A program made the position numbers and the translations under genes. Shown piece by piece: positions 36,298 to 45,731 of a stretch of DNA of 64,000 nt. Source of the DNA: CBDATB01 sp965199745 (GTDB lineage Bacteria > Bacteroidota > Bacteroidia > Cytophagales > Flammeovirgaceae); the NCBI GenBank assembly GCA_965199745.1, contig CBDATB010000014.1, positions 47,874 to 111,873 of the forward strand. The letters are read 5' to 3'. Each line of letters starts with the position of its first letter. Positions within the stretch are counted from its first letter, which is position 1. The notes under the pieces are model-generated. The model saw only the letters and a list, made by a program, of their open reading frames with translations. It did not search any database and was not told the origin of the DNA.

Positions 36298-39200
36298 ATG
36301 CGCAATAAAATAGGTGTCGTTTTGCTAACCACTACTATAACCATCCTTTGCTTATTTTATTTATCCTTCACTTTTGTATCGAGAAATATTCAGCAAAAAG
36401 CAAAAGCTTATGCCAATGGAGATTATCAAAAACGACTCAACTACCTCGACTCTATGTGGAATAAGGAGGTGTATTTCGGTTTTACCTTCGGTGAAATCAA
36501 AGAATATGAACTGAATTTGGGTTTAGACTTGCAAGGAGGTATGCATGTAGTATTGGAAGTGTCGCCAGTAGAGATATTGATGGCACTTTCAGCGAACAGC
36601 AAAGACGAAAACTTTAAAAAAGCTATCGGCACAGCTCAAAGCAAACAACAAAGTAGTCAACAAAGATTCAGCAGTTTATTTTTTCAGGCCTACAAAGATC
36701 TATCACCAAATAGCCGATTGGCAGATATTTTTGCCAATAGTGCTAACAAAGGTCGCATAGATTTCAACTCAAGCGACAAACAAGTACAGGAAGTTATTGA
36801 ACAAGAGGTTGATGATGCCATCGACAGGGCTTATAATATCATCAACACCCGTATCGATAAATTTGGCGTAACACAGCCTAATATCCAGCGCATACAAGGC
36901 ACCGGTAGAATACAGTTAGAATTGCCCGGTGTAGACAACCCCGAAAGAGTCAGGAAGTTACTGCAAGGTGTTGCTAAACTGGAGTTTCTCGAAGTATATA
37001 GTATTGATGAAGTAGCTAAGTATTTTCAACAAGCAGACCAGTACTGGACGAAAAAGCAAAAAGCTGAATCTGATGCTATAGATTCACTCAACCAAAGCAA
37101 CTATACCGACTTAACAACAGAAAATACTGCTGAAGACGACCTGCTTACCGACAATGAGATCGATACTAATACCGAAGATGATTTATTGCTTTCCAATGAC
37201 TCAGCCGATAGCACAGCGGCTAACGATTCAGTAGCATCACCGCTGACAGGGCAGGCATCGCCTTTATTGAGTCTATTGCGTACGCAAGATGCACAAGTAA
37301 ATGGCTTAATCTATGACATGCAGGATACATCTACGATCAATGATATACTCAAGAATCCTGAAATAAAAAGCTTTTTTCCGCAAAATATGCTATTACTTTG
37401 GGATGTAAAACCCATTGAACGAGCCAACGGAACACCTAGCACTTACGTTCAGCTATATGCCCTTAAAAAAGGAAGAAGTGGCGCACCACTTACCGGAGAG
37501 GTAATCTTAGATGCCAGAGAGACCTTTGACGATGTGGGTAAACCCGGCGTTAGTATGCAAATGAATGTGGAGGGTGCTAGAAAATGGAAAAAACTAACAG
37601 GAAAAAATATTGGTCAGCAAATTGCTATTGTATTAGACGACTTAGTCTATTCAGCTCCAGTTGTACAAGGTGAAATACCGAGTGGTAATTCTTCCATTAC
37701 CGGTAAATTTACCATCGAGGAAGCGAGAGACTTGGCAAATATTCTGAAAGCTGGTAAACTGCCCGCTCCTACTCGTATTGTTGAAGAAACAGTAGTAGGT
37801 CCTTCGTTGGGAATAGAAGCACAAAAGCAGGGAATACTTTCTATTATTTCGGGCTTAATACTTGTAGTATTATTTATGTTACTTTATTATTCAAAAGGCG
37901 GACTCGTCGCCGACATCGCTCTGCTAATAAATATTTTCTTTATCGTTGGAGTGATGGCACAGCTACAAGCTGCCCTAACCCTACCCGGTATTGCTGGTAT
38001 TGTACTAACAATAGGCATGTCTATTGATGCTAACGTACTTATTTTTGAGCGTATACGCGAAGAATTAAAAAAAGATCCGAGCAACTTGTTGCAAGCCATT
38101 AACCAAGGCTACAGCAAAGCTTTCTGGACGATCTTTGACGCCAACCTCACCACCTTGCTCACAGCAGTCTTTTTATTCCTATTTGGCTCAGGACCTGTGC
38201 AGGGTTTTGGCATCACCCTTATTGTCGGTATCATGTGTTCTTTCTTTTCTTCTGTATTCATTACACGGGTAATAGTAGAATATATGATGCGAAAAGGCAA
38301 TAATAGCAAAATGTCATTCAGTAGCTCTTTTGCCCAAAAACTATTAAAAGAACTGAATTTTGAATTTATAAGTAAAAGAAAAACAGCCTACTTATTTTCT
38401 ACTGTTTTGATTGCTGTAGGAGTGTGTATTATTTTTACGCAAGGCTTAAATTTGGGCGTAGACTTTAAGGGCGGTCGCTCTTATGTAGTTGGTTTTACAC
38501 ACGATGTTGTAGCCTCCAAAATTAAAACTGCTCTTTCTGAAAGCTTTGAAGGTGCAAGCGTGGAGGTTAAAACTTTTGGTTCGGACAAAAAAGTTAAGAT
38601 TACCACTTCTTACCTAGTTGACAATGAAAGTGATACGGCAGACGCCAAAGTAAAAAATATCCTCATACAAGGATTAACACAATTTACCGGCGATCAATAC
38701 CAAGAAGATGAAGATAATGTACAAGAAGACGAATTTATTATCGCCAGCACCTCTAAGGTAGGTGCTACTATTGCCGATGATATTGCCAGCTCTTCGCGTT
38801 CGGCAGTCATATTTTCACTAATAGCTATCTTCTTCTATATTTTTATCCGATTCCGAAAAATCGGCTTTAGTATTGGTGCAGTTGCTGCACTATTCCATGA
38901 TACACTAATGGTATTATCGGTATTTGCCATTAGCAGATTATTAGGTTTTTCTTTTGAAGTAGACCAAGTATTTGTTGCGGCTTTACTTACCATCATCGGT
39001 TATTCTATCAACGATACAGTGGTCGTATTTGATAGGGTTAGAGAATATACAAAACAAGGCAAAGGTAACGAGTTGAAAGAAACCCTAAATATTTCTATTA
39101 ATGGTACGCTAAACAGAACACTGATTACCTCATTCACTACCCTATTAGTAGTTATTATTTTATTCTTGGCAGGCGGCGAAGTATTAAGAGGTTTTTCTTT

Positions 39201-39339
39201 TGCCCTATTAATAGGTATTATTTTTGGCACTTACTCCTCAGTATTCATTGCCACCCCCATTGTGTACGACACACGCAATATTGGGCAAAGCAAAGTAATC
39301 AAACCGATAAGAATAGGTAAGAATCAAAAAAAACTCTGA
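36298..39339 (+). CDS. secDF: fused protein-export membrane protein SecDF
   Basis: 1013 residues. The SecD half has a first TM segment (7-27), LGLDLQGGMHVVLEV (about 72), the P1 region with LDDLVYSAPVVQGEI, and five TM segments with IGMSIDANVLIFERIREEL. The SecF half (from about 690) has GVDFKGGRSYVVGF and IGYSINDTVVVFDRVREY. SecDF uses the proton gradient to help pull preproteins through SecYEG, so it serves all exported proteins in this window. A Ser/Asp/Thr-rich acidic insert lies at about residues 250-320 of the SecD periplasmic domain. The fusion is usual in Bacteroidota. The 191-bp gap upstream probably has a promoter; only a partial match (AATATTTG) is visible. Confidence 0.96.
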   Translation: MRNKIGVVLLTTTITILCLFYLSFTFVSRNIQQKAKAYANGDYQKRLNYLDSMWNKEVYFGFTFGEIKEYELNLGLDLQGGMHVVLEVSPVEILMALSANSKDENFKKAIGTAQSKQQSSQQRFSSLFFQAYKDLSPNSRLADIFANSANKGRIDFNSSDKQVQEVIEQEVDDAIDRAYNIINTRIDKFGVTQPNIQRIQGTGRIQLELPGVDNPERVRKLLQGVAKLEFLEVYSIDEVAKYFQQADQYWTKKQKAESDAIDSLNQSNYTDLTTENTAEDDLLTDNEIDTNTEDDLLLSNDSADSTAANDSVASPLTGQASPLLSLLRTQDAQVNGLIYDMQDTSTINDILKNPEIKSFFPQNMLLLWDVKPIERANGTPSTYVQLYALKKGRSGAPLTGEVILDARETFDDVGKPGVSMQMNVEGARKWKKLTGKNIGQQIAIVLDDLVYSAPVVQGEIPSGNSSITGKFTIEEARDLANILKAGKLPAPTRIVEETVVGPSLGIEAQKQGILSIISGLILVVLFMLLYYSKGGLVADIALLINIFFIVGVMAQLQAALTLPGIAGIVLTIGMSIDANVLIFERIREELKKDPSNLLQAINQGYSKAFWTIFDANLTTLLTAVFLFLFGSGPVQGFGITLIVGIMCSFFSSVFITRVIVEYMMRKGNNSKMSFSSSFAQKLLKELNFEFISKRKTAYLFSTVLIAVGVCIIFTQGLNLGVDFKGGRSYVVGFTHDVVASKIKTALSESFEGASVEVKTFGSDKKVKITTSYLVDNESDTADAKVKNILIQGLTQFTGDQYQEDEDNVQEDEFIIASTSKVGATIADDIASSSRSAVIFSLIAIFFYIFIRFRKIGFSIGAVAALFHDTLMVLSVFAISRLLGFSFEVDQVFVAALLTIIGYSINDTVVVFDRVREYTKQGKGNELKETLNISINGTLNRTLITSFTTLLVVIILFLAGGEVLRGFSFALLIGIIFGTYSSVFIATPIVYDTRNIGQSKVIKPIRIGKNQKKL

Positions 39340-39423
39340 TTAATCAATAACTAAAGCTGCACTTTGTCTGTTGTTACAAATAATATATTTGTTCAATTCT
39401 TTTATTATTTTAAATATTTTTTC

Positions 39424-39819
39424 ATGAAAAAAATAAATATAATTATTACTGTTTTCTGTCTAACAGCATTCAACTCACTGGCACAAGGTGCTTTTAAGTT
39501 TGAAAAAACAGAACATAATTTTGGTAACATAGAAGAAGGCGTACAGGCAACCTACACCTTTAATTTCAAAAATATAGGAGACGCACCTATAGTTATTGCC
39601 AACGTAAAACCTTCCTGCGGATGCACAGCACCCAAATGGCCAAAAGAGCCTATTCTACCTAGAGAAACCTCTAGCATTAAAGTGGTATACAACAGCAAAA
39701 AAAGACCGGGAGCCTTTTATAAAACTATCACTATCAATTCCAACGCCAAAGAAGCATCTAAGTCTTTAAAAATAAAGGGGACAGTGAACCCTAAAAAAGA
39801 CGGGACACAAGAAAAATAA
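39424..39819 (+). CDS. DUF1573 domain exported protein
   Basis: 131 residues from the ATG at 39424, giving the signal peptide MKKINIIITVFCLTAFNSLAQ; an upstream start at 39364 would bury it. The rest is one DUF1573 domain: FEKTEHNFGNIEEG, FKNIGDAPIVIANVKPSCGC, KWPKEPILPRETSSIKVVY and PGAFYKTITINSN. The domain is an Ig-like beta-sandwich common in exported Bacteroidota proteins; its role is not established. It lies 85 bp after secDF and ends before a strong bidirectional terminator. Confidence 0.88.
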   Translation: MKKINIIITVFCLTAFNSLAQGAFKFEKTEHNFGNIEEGVQATYTFNFKNIGDAPIVIANVKPSCGCTAPKWPKEPILPRETSSIKVVYNSKKRPGAFYKTITINSNAKEASKSLKIKGTVNPKKDGTQEK

Positions 39820-39851
39820 ATAGAACCTAAATTGACCACCTACAGTATAAT

Positions 39852-39879
39852 AAAAAAGGCACTTGTAAGTGCCTTTTTT
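39852..39879. terminator. bidirectional rho-independent terminator
   Basis: AAAAAAGGCACT (39852-39863) pairs with AGTGCCTTTTTT (39868-39879) around the loop TGTA. The A-run and T-run flank a GC core, so it can work for the DUF1573 gene on plus and for trxA on minus, which converge here. Confidence 0.85.
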
Positions 39880-39897
39880 ACCTTGCTGATCACTACT

Positions 39898-40233
39898 TTA
39901 CACCGGCGATCCTATTAGACCTTCTATTTTAGTAGATAAATCTTGCTTCGTACAGGCACCTACTTGTCTGTGTACTTCCTTGCCTTTATCAAAAATTAGG
40001 ATAGTAGGAATGCTTCTAATGCCGTATTTTGCAGAGGCACGGGTATTTTGGTCCACATCTAGCTTGCCAATCACAACTTTTCCCTCATATTTTTTTGCTA
40101 ATTCTTCTATTATCGGTCCCATCGTGATACAAGGACCGCACCAAGTTGCCCAAAAGTCTACTAACACGGGCTTGTCAGTATTTAATACCACACTTTCAAA
40201 GTTGGCATCAGTAATTTTAATTGCCTTTTCCAT
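39898..40233 (-). CDS. trxA: thioredoxin
   Basis: 111 residues, standard thioredoxin length. The active site is FWATWCGPC (Cys32, Cys35), followed by KLDVDQNTRASAKYGIRSIPTILIF with the cis-proline in SIPT. No signal peptide is present, so it acts in the cytoplasm as a disulfide reductant for ribonucleotide reductase and other enzymes. It is transcribed towards the DUF1573 gene and shares the terminator between them. Confidence 0.96.
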   Translation of the reverse strand: MEKAIKITDANFESVVLNTDKPVLVDFWATWCGPCITMGPIIEELAKKYEGKVVIGKLDVDQNTRASAKYGIRSIPTILIFDKGKEVHRQVGACTKQDLSTKIEGLIGSPV

Positions 40234-40280
40234 TTTATAAATTTAAGGTTAAAATTATAAATATACTTAGTTAGAATAAT

Positions 40281-40315
40281 GAACTATCATAACGAGTAGC
40301 TTTTATAGATAGTTC
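40281..40315. repeat. inverted repeat in the trxA / kinase-like divergent region
   Basis: GAACTATC (40281-40288) and GATAGTTC (40308-40315) form a perfect 8-bp inverted repeat with a 19-bp spacer in the 237-bp region between two divergent genes. It could be an operator or a chance match; nothing else in the gap is recognisable. Confidence 0.35.
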
Positions 40316-40470
40316 AAGACCAAGCTACACGTACAAGTACAAAGAAAGTACTTTTTTAATATACTTCCTAAGAATACGGCTGAATTAAGCTATTTTTAAG
40401 TCTATAAAAATAGAAAATTCATCAATTTTAGAAAAATAAAACAGCTAGCAATGATAAACGCATAAACAAC

Positions 40471-41514
40471 ATGGCACTTATTAGCAAAAAGAAAGTTATT
40501 TTTCCTATTGATGAACAACTAAAGGATTATCTCAAACAATTTAATCGCTATACTGAAATACCCATTCATTATAACGACCTGACCCGATACATCAGTGAAT
40601 TCCCATTATATGATAAAAACGGTGAAGATACACTGTGGAAAACCTTAGTGTATACTTCTTTTGAAACAGAATTTGTTTTTACAAGCCTCAGGAATATTTA
40701 CGCTATTTTAAAAGCGGACGGAGAGATTAACCTTATGAATCACCTATACATCGACCGCGTTGATTTATGCACCTATGGCAACACGCAGCCTTTCAGAATT
40801 AGGGTTGTAAACCGCATTAACGATAACTTCGATTACTTTTACGTAAAAAAAGCTGATGCCTCGCGGGTTTATGGGCTGGAGCTAGAAGATATTCTCTCAC
40901 CCAACCGAATTGCCTACCTAGTGCATAAGCAAACCCTTATCGAAGAGCATATAGCCGGTATCCCAGGCGATCAGTATATCAAAGAGAATCTAAAGCAGAA
41001 AGACACACATAAAATACGTTTAGCAAAAGAGTTTGTCAAATTTAATGAACGTTGTTTCGTTAGGCTACTGGGTGACATGCATTCTAGTAATTTTGTGGTG
41101 CAAACTACACCCGATTTTGAAGACGTACACTACCGTATTCGCGCTATTGATTTCGACCAGCAGTCTTATGAAGGACGTATGGCAGTTTATATGCCTAAAT
41201 ACTTTAAACAAAACAATCCGATTATCTTTATAGGTGTAGAAGTACTAACGCCAGAGAGTGTTTTGCAATACCAAATGGAAGAACGATTCCTAATTGCTAA
41301 CCGCTTCAAAGCCTCTGCTTATAAAATAAAGGCTATTTTAAAATGTATGAAAAATAATAAGATTTCTGACTCTGAACGAGAAAAACACTTGGCTAGTGAA
41401 ATGGCAAAATACTATAATAATTCAGATTTCTACTCCTGCAATAATATGGGGGCAATTGTAGAAAAAAGTTTACAGATTTTACAGGAATACAAAATGAAAG
41501 AAGCAAATTTTTGA
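40471..41514 (+). CDS. unknown protein with phosphotransferase-like motifs
   Basis: 347 residues, no signal peptide or membrane segment. I do not recognise a named family. Residues about 200-208 read GDMHSSNFVV and about 224-231 read IRAIDFDQQ. This spacing and pattern resemble the catalytic loop (HxxN) and metal-binding DFD/DFG of aminoglycoside-phosphotransferase-like kinases. Further upstream, DYFYVKKADASRVYGLELED could contain the ATP-binding lysine, although a clear glycine loop is missing. It stands alone between divergent trxA and the DUF5777 gene. A kinase-like fold is inference; the gene itself looks real from its length and codon use. Confidence 0.75.
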   Translation: MALISKKKVIFPIDEQLKDYLKQFNRYTEIPIHYNDLTRYISEFPLYDKNGEDTLWKTLVYTSFETEFVFTSLRNIYAILKADGEINLMNHLYIDRVDLCTYGNTQPFRIRVVNRINDNFDYFYVKKADASRVYGLELEDILSPNRIAYLVHKQTLIEEHIAGIPGDQYIKENLKQKDTHKIRLAKEFVKFNERCFVRLLGDMHSSNFVVQTTPDFEDVHYRIRAIDFDQQSYEGRMAVYMPKYFKQNNPIIFIGVEVLTPESVLQYQMEERFLIANRFKASAYKIKAILKCMKNNKISDSEREKHLASEMAKYYNNSDFYSCNNMGAIVEKSLQILQEYKMKEANF

Positions 41515-41766
41515 TCAATAAGTTAAATGCAAATAATATATTAATTCTTTATGCTAATAATTTGGGCAAAGAGCCGCCTAACACAGCGAAATTAAACGTG
41601 CGATCCAAACAAGGAATGAAAAGAATTAGTCTGAAATCAAACCTAGAAAAATGCGGCGTACTAAAAATAGAATAATGAGGTAGCAAAAAGGTATTTACAA
41701 AGAGTCAAGTGGCATAAAAAAGCATCTTTTTTAACACCAAAAGTTCTTTGCAAATGTGCTCTAAGG
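41515..41766. other. convergent intergenic region
   Basis: No coding potential seen. AAAAAAG-CAT-CTTTTTT near 41716-41732 could form a weak, AT-only hairpin between the convergent genes; I do not call it a terminator. Confidence 0.4.
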
Positions 41767-42660
41767 CTAATGATTTTTTGTTAGTTGGAATACTCTCGAT
41801 ATATTAAAACCAAAACGTATACCACCGTTGAGCCAGTCGCTGGTGGTGTTAGCGATAAATTGGTTTTCAGTCAATCCTAGTGAGTTTGAAAAAGTAAGGT
41901 GAAAAACATGCCCTCCGGTTTCTATTTCTAAAGCTAAAGATAAACTATTATACAGGCCATCGGCATTTCTAATGTATTCATCAAAAACATAATAATACTC
42001 AGCCACAACACCGAAGCGTGTACTAAATTTCAGCCTAACTCCCAGACCCAATGCAAAAATATCATTAGACTCGGTACGAGTATTTACTAGGTTTCGGTGC
42101 ATATAGGTTGGCATCAGTTGTAATGAAAAATTGGAGTTAAATTTTCTAGCAACAATCAACTGTTGTGTATAAATTAGATTTTGTGTAAAATTTTTATCAG
42201 AGCTAGTATTATTAAGGCTTTCAGAACGCCAAGCAATATTATTGTGTAAAATGAGCGATACAGGCATATTTTTGGCACCCGTAGATTGCCTGAGCAACTT
42301 GAATTTGCTAAACAGATCAAAAGGCTTCACAGAGGGATTAGAACTTCTGCCCAGACCAATAGCCCAACGCGGACTAATACCATATTCAAAACCAAGCCGT
42401 ATAAAAGCCTCATCTAATCCCCAGAGATTAGCGGCACCAGAATTAAGCGTGCCAAAACGGTGAGAAATCAGAAACTGTAGCTCACCAGGGCTTTCTATAG
42501 AAACGGTGTGCGAGTTGATTAGTCGAGTAGACTTGAAAATAGCAGAAACATAATTGATAGTATTCTCTTGCTCAATATCTAGCAAGGCTTCTAAATCATC
42601 TTGTGCTGTGGCAGTAAAGCATAATAAGGCACTCAAAAGAAAAGGCAAAAAAGAACGCAT
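41767..42660 (-). CDS. DUF5777 family outer-membrane beta-barrel protein
   Basis: 297 residues. The signal peptide MRSFLPFLLSALLCFTATAQ leads into an acidic start and then alternating beta-strands (FLISHRFGTLNSGAANLWGL, AFIRLGFEYGISPRWAIGLG, VAEYYYVFDEY), ending with FGFNISRVFQL. The motif HRFGTL...NLWGLD...RLGFEYG is typical of DUF5777 barrels, often found near cytochrome or YceI genes; none is seen here. It is probably a porin-like outer-membrane protein of unknown function. It lies downstream of giant gene A but is separated from it by a strong terminator. Confidence 0.8.
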   Translation of the reverse strand: MRSFLPFLLSALLCFTATAQDDLEALLDIEQENTINYVSAIFKSTRLINSHTVSIESPGELQFLISHRFGTLNSGAANLWGLDEAFIRLGFEYGISPRWAIGLGRSSNPSVKPFDLFSKFKLLRQSTGAKNMPVSLILHNNIAWRSESLNNTSSDKNFTQNLIYTQQLIVARKFNSNFSLQLMPTYMHRNLVNTRTESNDIFALGLGVRLKFSTRFGVVAEYYYVFDEYIRNADGLYNSLSLALEIETGGHVFHLTFSNSLGLTENQFIANTTSDWLNGGIRFGFNISRVFQLTKNH

Positions 42661-42754
42661 ACGAATAGTTAAGTAGTAAATAAATACTTTGGAAGCAACC
42701 TGTCGTTATTTGTTAAGAAATAGCAAAAAAGCAGGCTTTGGCATTCTCAAAATT

Positions 42755-42809
42755 ACAAAAAAAGAACTGAGCTACAAACTTTTGGGCAAAAAGTTATAGC
42801 GCAGTTCTT
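42755..42809 (-). terminator. rho-independent terminator after giant gene A
   Basis: On the minus strand AAGAACTG (42809-42802) begins a long stem that closes with CAGTTCTT (42769-42762). Inner pairs GCTA/TAGC and AACTTTTT/AAAAGTT interrupted by two mismatches surround a GCCC loop, and a run of seven T follows (42761-42755). Confidence 0.8.
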
Positions 42810-42851
42810 CTGATCGTGATAATTACATTTATAGCACTGCTGTTTACTACA

Positions 42852-44234
42852 TTACTTGACAATGCGTTTGACTGCCCGATGCTCGCCTATTTTTAGCTCC
42901 AGCAGGTGAGTGCCTCTCGGAATTGCCCTAATATCTAGCTCAATACGATGAGTATTGCTTTGCTTGACACTCGTATGATGGCTGAGCAACTGACCCGATG
43001 AGCTGTATAAATATATCTCCAACAAACCGAATAAGTCATTTACTACAGAAATATGCAGCCTATCAACCACAGGGTTAGGATATACGCTAACAGCATCTGA
43101 AATATCATTGAAGTCTATGGCATTTGGATCTTCGTCCTCATCGGTGATGGCAATAGTAAACTCTCGCGCAAATGTTCCGCCATTGCCGTCGTCTACTCTC
43201 ACACGGATAGCATAACTGGCTTTTGCCTCAAAGTCAAACTCTTGAGCAGATAATAGCTCTTCGTTATTGATACTAAAACTGCTGTTGTCCGTATCGCCCG
43301 CCCCTGCTACCAAACTATAAGTATGGCTGTCTGTCGGGTCTACGTCGCTGGTAGTGAAAGTGCCCACGCTCGTGCCGGAAGGTTCATTTTCAGCAATCGT
43401 GGTATTACTTAAATTAATAGCAGTCGGTGCATCATTAACAGCACTCACTGTTACGGTGAACCCGTCATTTACGGCAGTGCCATTGCCATCATCGGCAGTG
43501 AGGGTGAGCTGTGCTGTGCCATTGCCGTTGGCTGCAAAACTCAGGTCTAGGTTATCACCTGCGTCTATCGCAGCCGTTACCAACCCCGTATTCGTATTAG
43601 CCACCGTAAAACTCAACTCATCACCATCGGGGTCTGTAAAGACACTGTTCAGGGAAGCATAATTATTTCTAGCAGCGGCATCTTCGGCAACAGTTAAATC
43701 GGCAATCGCACTCGACACTACTGGTGCATCGTTAACGGCACTCACCGTTACGATGAATATATCAAAAGCAGTATTACCATTGCCATCGTCGGCAGTGATA
43801 GTGAGTTGTGCTGTGCCGTTGCCGTTGGCTGCAAAACTCAAGTCTAGATTATCACCTGCGTCTATTGCAGCCGTTACCAAACTCGTGTTCGTATTAGCCA
43901 CGGCAAAAGTCAACTCATCACCTTGTGGGTCTGTGAAGACACTATTCAGGGCAACGTAATTGTCTCTAGCAGCGGCATCTTCAGCAACAGTTAAATCGGC
44001 AATGGCATTGGTTACTACTGGTGCGTCAACAGAAATAACTATTACGGCGAAAGTGTCCTGTGCTGTGCCGCCGTTGCCATCATTGGCAGTAATAATAATC
44101 TGTGCATTGCCGGCGGAATTACCAGCAAAACTCAGGTCTAGGTTATCTTCCGAGTCTATCGCAGCCGTTACTAAACTCGTATTATTATTTGCCACTGCAA
44201 AACTCAAGTCATCGCCTTCTATATCTGTAAACAC
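42852..44234 (-). CDS. giant T9SS surface protein A, C-terminal fragment
   Basis: 460 residues are open from about 44234 to the stop. They contain cadherin-like repeats of about 95 residues (IADLTVAEDAAARDNYVALN, then FTDPQGDELTFAVANTNTSL), one cadherin-type repeat (TTIAENEPSGTSVGTFTTSD) and a T9SS type-A sorting domain over the last 80 residues (SVYPNPVVDRLHIS, ending EHRAVKRIVK). T9SS exports such proteins across the outer membrane and removes the C-terminal domain. Upstream the frame is lost by a single missing T near 44259 relative to gene C (59854-59857). This is the 3' end of a gene that should run to about 52440. Confidence 0.85.
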   Translation of the reverse strand: MFTDIEGDDLSFAVANNNTSLVTAAIDSEDNLDLSFAGNSAGNAQIIITANDGNGGTAQDTFAVIVISVDAPVVTNAIADLTVAEDAAARDNYVALNSVFTDPQGDELTFAVANTNTSLVTAAIDAGDNLDLSFAANGNGTAQLTITADDGNGNTAFDIFIVTVSAVNDAPVVSSAIADLTVAEDAAARNNYASLNSVFTDPDGDELSFTVANTNTGLVTAAIDAGDNLDLSFAANGNGTAQLTLTADDGNGTAVNDGFTVTVSAVNDAPTAINLSNTTIAENEPSGTSVGTFTTSDVDPTDSHTYSLVAGAGDTDNSSFSINNEELLSAQEFDFEAKASYAIRVRVDDGNGGTFAREFTIAITDEDEDPNAIDFNDISDAVSVYPNPVVDRLHISVVNDLFGLLEIYLYSSSGQLLSHHTSVKQSNTHRIELDIRAIPRGTHLLELKIGEHRAVKRIVK

Positions 44235-45731
44235 ACTATTGAGGGCAGCGTAATTGTCGTACTGGGAGCATCTTCATCAACGGTTAAGTCAGCAATCGGA
44301 TTGACTACTGTGGGGGCGTCATTGAGGGCATTCACCGTTACATTAAAAGTATCGCTCACAGAGCCACTCGAAATGTCATTTGCCGAGACAATAAGTCGTG
44401 CTGTGCCGCTGCTGTCGGCATCATAACGCAGGTGCAAAGTATCATTACTCACTTGGGCGAGCAGTAGATCAGCATTGCTATTCACTGCGCTAAAAATCAA
44501 TAGACTGCTTTCGGGGTCAGAGAATACATTGCTCAAGATGATAGTATCTGGGTCAGCATCTTCATTAACAGTGATGTCTGCTATGGGATTGTCTACTACG
44601 GGCAGTTGTGTAGCAGGTTGGAATACGTCGGGCAAATTCACACTCGTGCAAAGGTCTGTGAAGACACTATTCAGGGCAACGTAATTGTCTCTAGCAGCGG
44701 CATCTTCAGCAACAGTATTAGCCATCTGCAATTGCTCATTGGCCAATATTACTCAGGTGCGTTCAGCAAACAGAAATCCGAACTACCTCTACGGAGAAAG
44801 TATCCTGTGCTGTGCCGCCGTTGCCATCATTGGCTATTATTCTTTGAATAAGAGACAAAGTATCATAATAATCTGTGCATTGCCGGCGGAATTAGCAGCA
44901 AAATCTCAGGTCTAGGTTATCCTCCTCGTCTGTGGATAAAGAATATCGTGGCTGTTACCAAACTCGTATATTACCCTCAAACCCCGTGCCACTGCAAACA
45001 CTCAAGTCATCGCCAAAACCGCCGTTGTCTATGTCTACAAAGCACCACTCTTGGCCTACACAGCCAGGATTGAGGGCAGCGTAATTGTCTGTACTGGGAG
45101 CATCTTCATCAACGGTTAAGTCAGCAATCGGATTGCGCCATTGGGGGCGTCATTGAGGGCATTCACCGTTAGGTTAAAAGTATCGCTCACAGAGCCACTC
45201 AAAAATGTCATTTGCCGAGACAATGGCCAGCAGTCGTGCTGTGCCGCTGCTGTCTGCAGCATAACGCAAGGTGCAAAGTATCAGTATAAGTTACTCAGCA
45301 CTTAAAGCAAGAGAAAAAACTGGCCAGCAGCAGTAGATCAGCATTGCTATTCACTGCGCTGGCAGAACCAAAATCAATAGACTGCTGCCGTTCGGGGTCA
45401 GAGCATAAATACATTGCATTGCAAGATGTCATAGTCAGCACAATAGCATCTGGGTCAGCATCTTCATTAACGGTGATGTCTGCTATGGGATTGTCTACTA
45501 CGGGCAGTTGTGTAGCAGGTTGGAATAGCGTAAAATACATACTGTCAGGCAGATTCACATCGGCAAAAGTCAAGATATTAGTAGCAGCGTTAAAGCTGCC
45601 CCTGAGCGTATCATCTACGGAAGCGAAAACACTATTAGCACTGAGTGCCAAGCGTATATCACTGCTAGCCACTGCAATGCCCGACAAATCAAAGCTCATG
45701 TTGATGCTGCCAATATCTCCCGCTCGTTCAC
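44235..45731 (-). other. scrambled segment of giant gene A (mosaic of two repeat modules)
   Basis: From 44259 to about 44640 the DNA is one good Ig-like module, frameshifted by one base. From about 44640 to 45540 the same module order (cadherin-like, then Ig-like) is repeated, but with pieces of 8-35 bp inserted from LamG modules elsewhere in the gene. For example, 44835-44866 matches 46030-46060, 44930-44945 matches 46239-46254, and 45030-45073 resembles 46388-46424. The inserted pieces keep their own order. All frames are broken. Interleaving of two ordered sequences is what a consensus of misaligned repeat reads looks like, so I treat this as unreliable sequence. Confidence 0.75.
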
